DNA of 64,000 bases, from assembly GCA_963752695.1 (NCBI GenBank), contig CAVVZB010000002.1:806001-870000 (forward strand), given 5' to 3'. The translations under genes and the position numbers were made by a program. The DNA comes from Bog-113 sp963752695. Lineage in GTDB: Bacteria; Acidobacteriota; Terriglobia; Bryobacterales; Bryobacteraceae. Under the pieces are notes generated by a model, which was given only the letters and a program-made list of their open reading frames with translations, was not told the DNA's origin and did not search any database. Of this stretch, positions 59,046-64,000 are shown one piece after another (positions within the stretch are counted from its first letter, which is position 1; every line of letters starts with the position of its first letter).

Positions 59046-61466
59046 ATGCCGCATCGCACCCGCCGCGAATTCCTCGCCTCCGTCCCCCTCGCTCTCGGAG
59101 CGGCATCGCTCGCCGCCGAATCCGCCCCTGCCGATCCGGATCTCACTCTCCACTTCGATGAACCGGCCAGCGAATGGTCCCAAGCTCTTCCGATCGGCAA
59201 CGGACGCCTCGGCGCGATGGTCTGGGGAAATCCGCTCAAGGAAGTGCTGCAGCTCAATGAGGACACGCTCTGGTCCGGCTTCCCTCATGACTGCACCAAC
59301 CCCGACGCGGCCAACCATCTGCCGCTAGTGCGCCAGTTGGTCATTGAAAAACACGACTACGTGGGGGCCGATCAAGAGTGCAAACACATGCAAGGACCGT
59401 TCAACGAGTCCTACCAGCCCGTCGCGGACCTACGCCTGGACTTCGATTACACTAGCCCCGTCACCGATTACTCGCGGTCGCTTGATCTCGATAGCGCCAT
59501 CGCTACCGTCCAATTCACCACCGGCGGAGTCCGCATTACCCGCCATGCGATCGCTTCCGCCGTCGATCAGGTGATCGCCGTGCACCTGGAAGCAGCCAAG
59601 CCCGGCGCCCTTACCTTCTCTGCCGCGCTCACCGCCGCCGTTCCTGCAGAGACGATTGCCGGCTCAAATACACTCACCATCAGCGGCAAGGTGCCCGCCC
59701 ACGTGGTCCCGAACTATTGGGCTTCGAAAAACCCGGTCACGTTCGACGACGCGGAAGGGAAGGGAATGCGTTTCGCCGCGGTGGTGCAAGTCGCGGCCGT
59801 GGGCGGAAAAATAGTTGCACGCGATTCCCAGCTCCATATCGAGAACGCGAATGAGTGCCTGCTTCTGATCTCTGCCGCCACAGGTTACCGCGGCTATGAT
59901 CAGATACCCGACCGTCCGGCCGCGCGGATCATCGAAGATGCCCAAGCCCGCATATCCAACGCGGCGCGAAAATCCTGGCAACAAATTCACGATGCACACG
60001 TTGCCGATCACCGGACTCTCTTCCGCCGCGTCGGACTTACGCTAGGCGATCCAACCCCAGATTCGCGTCCTCTTCCGCGGCGGATCGCGGCGGTCACCGA
60101 TCATGCCGATCCCGCGCTGCTCGCGCTCTACTTCCACTTCGGCCGTTACTTATTGATCGCCAGCTCCCGCCCCGGTACCCAGCCCGCAAACTTACAAGGC
60201 ATCTGGAACTATCAGGTGCGTGCTCCCTGGAGCTGTAACTGGACGGCTAACATCAATGTACAAATGAATTACTGGCCTGCGGAGACGTGTAACTTATCCG
60301 AATGCCATCAACCCCTATTCGACTTGATTCGCGGAGTCAGTGAAACCGGAGCGCGGACTGCCAAGGTCAACTATCATCTCGATGGCTGGGTCTCGCATCA
60401 TAACATTGACGTTTGGCGTCAATCCGCCCCGGCCGGCACCGGCGGCGGATCGCCTACCTGGGCCAACTGGCCCATGAGTGGCCCGTGGCTCTGCGCCCAC
60501 CTCTGGGAACATTACCGTTTCAGTGGCGACACCGCCTTCCTGCGCCAGGCCTATCCCTTGATGAAGGGCGCCGCCATCTTCTGTCTTGGCTGGCTGATTG
60601 ATGACGGGCACGGCCACCTAACCACATGTCCGTCAGTATCCACCGAGAATGACTTTCTAACTCCCGACGGCAAGAAGGCGGAAGTGAGCGCGGGTTGCAC
60701 GATGGATATGGCGCTGATTCGGGAGCTCTTTACTAACTGTGCAACTGCCGCCCGTCAGTTCGACGACTCCGCTTTCGCCGCTCAGCTCGATACCGCCCGC
60801 GCGAAGTTACTCCCTTATAGGATCGGGCGCTACGGTCAGCTTCAGGAATGGTCCGAAGACTTCGCCGAATCGACTCCGGGCCAGCGTCATATGTCGCACT
60901 TATACGGACTCTTTCCGGGCAGCGACATCACTCCGCTTCATACCCCCGAACTGGCGCATGCCGCCCGCGTGTCTCTCGAGCGGCGGCTCGCCAACGGTGG
61001 CGCGTATACCGGTTGGAGCCGCGCTTGGGCCATCGCTTTCTGGGCGCGTCTTGGCGATGGCAAAATGGCCGAAGAGAGTCTCACGATGCTGATGAAACAC
61101 AGCACCGGCCCGAACTTCTTCGATACTCATCCGGCCCCGCACGGCAGCATTTTTCAGATTGATGGGAACTTCGGCGCCACCGCCGCCATTGCCGAAATGC
61201 TGGTCCAGAGTCACGCGGGCGAGATTACGCTCCTTCCCGCGCTCCCTGACAATTGGACAGCCGGATCGTTCCGCGGGCTTCGCCTTCGCGGCGGAGCCGA
61301 ACTTGACCTGGCGTGGTCCAATAGCCGTGCCATCTCCGGAGTGATCCGTGGTTCCCAGTCTGCGCGTATCAATGTACGGGCGCCGCTTGGTCAAACGGTA
61401 ATGGGAAAGCAGGTGGCGCAGATGTCCGTCAAAGCTGGTAAGCCGCTCCACCTGGTCTTTGCATAG
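59046..61466 (+). CDS. Glycoside hydrolase family 95 (alpha-L-fucosidase/galactosidase type)
   Basis: 806 residues from ATG 59046, with a Tat-like leader (MPHRTRREFLASVPLALGAA). The N-terminal beta domain starts DLTLHFDEPASEWSQALPIG with NGRLGAMVWGNPLKEVLQLN and EDTLWSGFPHD, exact GH95 landmarks. The (alpha/alpha)6 catalytic domain includes LQGIWNYQVRAPWSCNWTAN and INVQMNYWPAETCNLSECHQ, the acid residue region, and RHMSHLYGLFPGSDI. GH95 releases terminal fucose or L-galactose from plant glycans such as xyloglucan. An in-frame upstream ATG at 59025 gives seven more residues. Confidence 0.92.
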   Translation: MPHRTRREFLASVPLALGAASLAAESAPADPDLTLHFDEPASEWSQALPIGNGRLGAMVWGNPLKEVLQLNEDTLWSGFPHDCTNPDAANHLPLVRQLVIEKHDYVGADQECKHMQGPFNESYQPVADLRLDFDYTSPVTDYSRSLDLDSAIATVQFTTGGVRITRHAIASAVDQVIAVHLEAAKPGALTFSAALTAAVPAETIAGSNTLTISGKVPAHVVPNYWASKNPVTFDDAEGKGMRFAAVVQVAAVGGKIVARDSQLHIENANECLLLISAATGYRGYDQIPDRPAARIIEDAQARISNAARKSWQQIHDAHVADHRTLFRRVGLTLGDPTPDSRPLPRRIAAVTDHADPALLALYFHFGRYLLIASSRPGTQPANLQGIWNYQVRAPWSCNWTANINVQMNYWPAETCNLSECHQPLFDLIRGVSETGARTAKVNYHLDGWVSHHNIDVWRQSAPAGTGGGSPTWANWPMSGPWLCAHLWEHYRFSGDTAFLRQAYPLMKGAAIFCLGWLIDDGHGHLTTCPSVSTENDFLTPDGKKAEVSAGCTMDMALIRELFTNCATAARQFDDSAFAAQLDTARAKLLPYRIGRYGQLQEWSEDFAESTPGQRHMSHLYGLFPGSDITPLHTPELAHAARVSLERRLANGGAYTGWSRAWAIAFWARLGDGKMAEESLTMLMKHSTGPNFFDTHPAPHGSIFQIDGNFGATAAIAEMLVQSHAGEITLLPALPDNWTAGSFRGLRLRGGAELDLAWSNSRAISGVIRGSQSARINVRAPLGQTVMGKQVAQMSVKAGKPLHLVFA

Positions 61467-61481
61467 CCCGCGCTTGCCAGA

Positions 61482-62781
61482 CTACTTGACTGAATGAAAT
61501 CCGATCCGGTCCATCGCGTCCACGATCTCCGGATTCTTCATGAACCACTTCCAGACTCCGCCGTTCCGGGCGTTAGCCGCGCTAAGCAAGGTAACTCCCT
61601 GGTCGATCCCGATGATCTCTGGATCGATCCAGCCGGTTAATGGATTGAACGCGTCGGTGAATCCATAGCGTCCGTATACCTTGCTCCCATATTGAGTGCG
61701 CATGTACCGGATCGTGTCCAGGGCAATCCGGGGCGTCAACATGAGTGATCCGCCTGCCGCGCAAGGCACCAGGGTTCCGTCGATACGGCCTTCCGCCGGT
61801 GGTCCGCCCCAGATCCGGTAACCACCGACGCTGTCGGATGCCGTGATACCCCACAGGTTGACGCTGTAGTCTGAGAATAAGTGGTGCAGGCTGACACAGA
61901 AGTCACGATTGGCTTGAGTGGCAATCGCCGCGTTTTCAAACCAGTTGATGTTAGTCGGAGCTCCTTCTCTAAGGTTTCGAAAATCCACCCACGCGTGCGA
62001 GAATTGTTGCGTGAACAGCGGGCCGTCGCTAATGAAGGTATAGTTCTCGTAAGTGACCTTTGGCCGGGCCCACGCGTACCAGGACTTGGCGGGAATCGGA
62101 TGGGTGGGCGACGCGATCGCCAGAATATAAAGAATCATGTGCTCGCTATAGGTGTCCCAGCTACTCTTAAGCAGACCGACATCGGGGCGCCACCCGTGCG
62201 ACAGTATCCCGCGCTTGTCGATGAGCCACGGAAAATCCATCTTCCGGTAGATTTGATAAGCAAGACCTGGAATTTCGGGGTCATCGGCGAAACGCTGCCG
62301 GACAGTAAGCGCGCCGGCTGAACAGCAGGGCCGAATCGATCGACGAGACTTCTGAGTCGCGCACACGTTCTCCGGTTTGAGGATCTAACCAGTGATAAAA
62401 GAAGCCGTTCTTTCCAGGAGCCTGATAAGCGAAGAAATGCAGTGTATCGCGGGCACGCTGTCGCAGTTGGTCGTCGGGCATCCAATGCCGGTCGGCCGCT
62501 ACTGCCAATGCCGTCAACCCGAATCCTGTTGCCGCGATACTGGCCGCGTAACGATTCGTGTTCGGCGGAATGGATCCATCGGTCAAGGCCCGGTCGCGCA
62601 CCAGCCCCGTATGTGGATCGGCCTGTTCCCAGAAGTAAAGGAAGGCGCGGTGTCCTAAGTCATCTAAGAACGCGTTGTCACTCCGGGGCGCGAGAAACGG
62701 CAACGGTCTTACCCGGACATAACTGTTACAGCCTGACGACAGGACCGCCACTAGGACGGCCGCGATACCGCGAGTCCGCAC
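61482..62781 (-). pseudogene. Glucoamylase-family (PF10091-like) protein gene with a frameshift
   Basis: From 62781 the frame has a lipoprotein-like leader (GIAAVLVAVLSSGCNSYVRV), DNAFLDDLGHRAFLYFWEQA and RYAASIAATGFGLTALAVAA. It ends soon after EVSSIDSALLF. The continuing frame, entered by one base near 62315-62325, reads AGALTVRQRFADDPEIPGLA. It then carries HAWVDFRNL, NINWFENAAIATQANRDFC, WGITASDSVGGYRIWGGPPA and ending KNPEIVDAMDRIGFHSVK. The joined product of about 430 residues matches the glycoamylase-like family that includes GH144 beta-1,2-glucanases. The gene is broken as sequenced. It begins 4 bp after the stop of the GH39 gene. Confidence 0.72.
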
Positions 62782-62785
62782 GGGC

Positions 62786-64000
62786 CTAACGACTAACTTC
62801 GATCAACGCCAGGGCTTTCGGGGCGAGAGTAATAGACAAGAGTGACTGCATCGGCAAAGGTACTGCTTCCGGATAGATGCCTGCCTGCCGCAGCCGGGCC
62901 TGCTCTTCGCGCGTGGGGAACCTTGGACTTCCCATCTCCCGCCAAATGCGTAGTGGAGATCCATGATCCCGATCCACTACCGTCATGCGCGCCTTCGCTC
63001 CCTCTGGCAGATTTTGCACGTTTAGTTCATAAGTTCGGGGAGTTCCTTCCGTCTCTGGGTCGGCATAGTTCCACAGCGCGATCGCCAGGCTACCGTCCGC
63101 GCGCTTAGTGACTATCGCGCTCTTGGAAGCGTTCTCCAGCCGGTCCACACCTAACTGACTCAGCAGCATAAAGTCATTAAACGCGGCTTTCGGAATGCCA
63201 CCGGCAGCGATCAGTCCGTAACCTCCATAGAAGGGCGATTTCACCACACCCTGTTCCTCGAACACATCTGAGAAGCACCAGTAAGACATACTGGTTACTA
63301 GTCCGTCACTCTCTGCGATCGTATGGGCAAGCCAAGGTCCCATAAACGGAGAGTCAGTTACCTCGACCTCATTCATATAGGTCGCGTTGTACTCGCTCCA
63401 ATGAATCTCCACGTTCGGTAATGGCGAGTGCTTGACCTGGTCATAAACCTTGCGGACGGAGCGGATCACCATCTCCGATCGGGCAATCTTTTCGTCCGTC
63501 CCAAAGACATCCTTCGCCGAGTCGTTCCCATACACGTGCGTGGAGACAAAGTCCACCGGGATCTTGTTCTTGGCGCAATGACTCAGAAAGCGGTCGACCC
63601 ACGCAGCCTGCGCGGTGGCCGGTCCGCCCACTCGCAGCTTGGGACTGATTGCCTTGATTGAACCAGCCGTGTGGTCGTACAGTTCGTAGTACGTCTGTTC
63701 CGCTGGATCGCCATTCCAGAAATCGATGTTCGGCTCGTTCCACACCTCGAAGTACCACGTGGCGACTTCGCCCAGTCCGTAGCGGTCCACCAGATGGCGC
63801 ATCAATGCTAGAATCATTTCGTCCCAGCGCCGGTAATCGTTGGGTGGAGATGGCAGCGGCTTATACCAGAATGGATGCGGCTTACTATTCTTGGCCAGCT
63901 TGCCCGGCATAAAACTAAGTTCGACGAAGGGCTTGACTCCATTATCTAGAATCCCGTCGTAGATCTGGTCGACATAGGAGAAGTTATAAGACGCCAATCC
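62786..64000 (-). CDS. Glycoside hydrolase family 39 (beta-xylosidase type), N-terminus outside window
   Basis: At least 404 residues. The visible part starts within the TIM barrel: FSYVDQIYDGILDNGVKPFV and ELSFMPGKLAKNSKPHPFWY. The acid/base glutamate is in WYFEVWNEPNIDFW (N-E-P) and the nucleophile in NVEIHWSEYNATYMNE. A C-terminal beta domain follows (SKSAIVTKRADGSLAIALWN, RTYELNVQNLPEGAKARMTV). GH39 enzymes remove xylose or iduronate. The reading frame stays open to the window edge, so the true start lies beyond 64000. It precedes the glucoamylase-family gene by 4 bp. Confidence 0.88.
   Translation of the reverse strand, partial: GLASYNFSYVDQIYDGILDNGVKPFVELSFMPGKLAKNSKPHPFWYKPLPSPPNDYRRWDEMILALMRHLVDRYGLGEVATWYFEVWNEPNIDFWNGDPAEQTYYELYDHTAGSIKAISPKLRVGGPATAQAAWVDRFLSHCAKNKIPVDFVSTHVYGNDSAKDVFGTDEKIARSEMVIRSVRKVYDQVKHSPLPNVEIHWSEYNATYMNEVEVTDSPFMGPWLAHTIAESDGLVTSMSYWCFSDVFEEQGVVKSPFYGGYGLIAAGGIPKAAFNDFMLLSQLGVDRLENASKSAIVTKRADGSLAIALWNYADPETEGTPRTYELNVQNLPEGAKARMTVVDRDHGSPLRIWREMGSPRFPTREEQARLRQAGIYPEAVPLPMQSLLSITLAPKALALIEVSR

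Noticed and set aside
58961..59266. Longer N-terminus (102 residues) for the isomerase-like protein
   Set aside because: It would overlap the divergent GH95 gene and place the export leader inside the protein.

Overview
The window is a gene-dense, GC-rich bacterial chromosome segment. Its gene content suggests an acidobacterium of the Solibacter/Bryobacter type: a secreted DUF4965 glutaminase-like protein, secreted Gfo/Idh/MocA and xylose-isomerase-like proteins, GH95 and GH39 glycosidases, TonB, DUF3467 and many small secreted proteins. This assignment is inferred from gene content; no rRNA or marker-gene tree was available. Many genes overlap by 4-10 bp, and GTG/TTG starts are common.

Layout. 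1-6.6 kb: a divergent LysR regulator (cut by the window edge) and gltB-gltD (NADPH glutamate synthase). 6.6-13.7 kb: an S41-family protein lacking the usual catalytic dyad, small zinc-ribbon proteins, a decayed FG-GAP/VCBS gene, a DUF3467 protein, a membrane glycosyltransferase, a hydantoinase/oxoprolinase HyuA and a SnoaL-like protein. 13.77-17.39 kb: tRNA-Val(CAC) followed by a 3.5 kb island bounded by a 51-bp exact copy of the tRNA 3' end. The island carries a frameshifted RelE/Gp49-type toxin with an intact Xre antitoxin, a back-to-back vapBC-type pair and broken or hypothetical membrane-protein genes, with no visible integrase. 17.5-29 kb: secreted hydrolases (CE1 esterase, DUF4965), TonB, an oxidoreductase, an MFS transporter, a frameshifted CPBP protease and a glycosyltransferase. 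29.4-34.2 kb: a tightly overlapping operon of OmpR regulator, CheY-like receiver, outer-membrane porin, type-1-copper cupredoxin and sensor histidine kinase. 34.5-40.2 kb: a secreted oxidoreductase with a flavin reductase, an HU-family protein, a site-2 protease, two glycosyltransferases and a prepilin peptidase. 40.1-43.3 kb: a ferritin-like fusion protein, frataxin (CyaY) and PrmA. 43.6-45.5 kb: a secreted amidohydrolase gene split by a 1-kb insertion that contains a fragment of a DUF4338 (DruA/transposase-like) gene. 45.5-50.7 kb: small stand-alone genes (two DUF1801, PhyH, cupin, TPR, lipoprotein, SRPBCC), a decayed DUF433/DUF5615 toxin-antitoxin pair and a frameshifted acetyltransferase. 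50.8-57.9 kb: an HTH/SEC-C protein, an EAL phosphodiesterase, and a minus-strand run of SDR, SppA, an MgtE-type Mg2+-sensor module without a membrane domain, and an Nramp-related transporter with changed metal-site motifs. 57.9-64 kb: polysaccharide-degradation genes (sugar isomerase-like, GH95, a frameshifted glucoamylase-family gene, and GH39 cut by the window edge).

Two themes stand out. First, several coherent small systems: the Mg2+ sensor/transporter pair, the porin-cupredoxin two-component operon, and the tRNA-Val toxin-antitoxin island. Second, an unusually high number of genes are broken by single-base frameshifts or insertion, which is either true decay in accessory regions or consensus error in the assembly.
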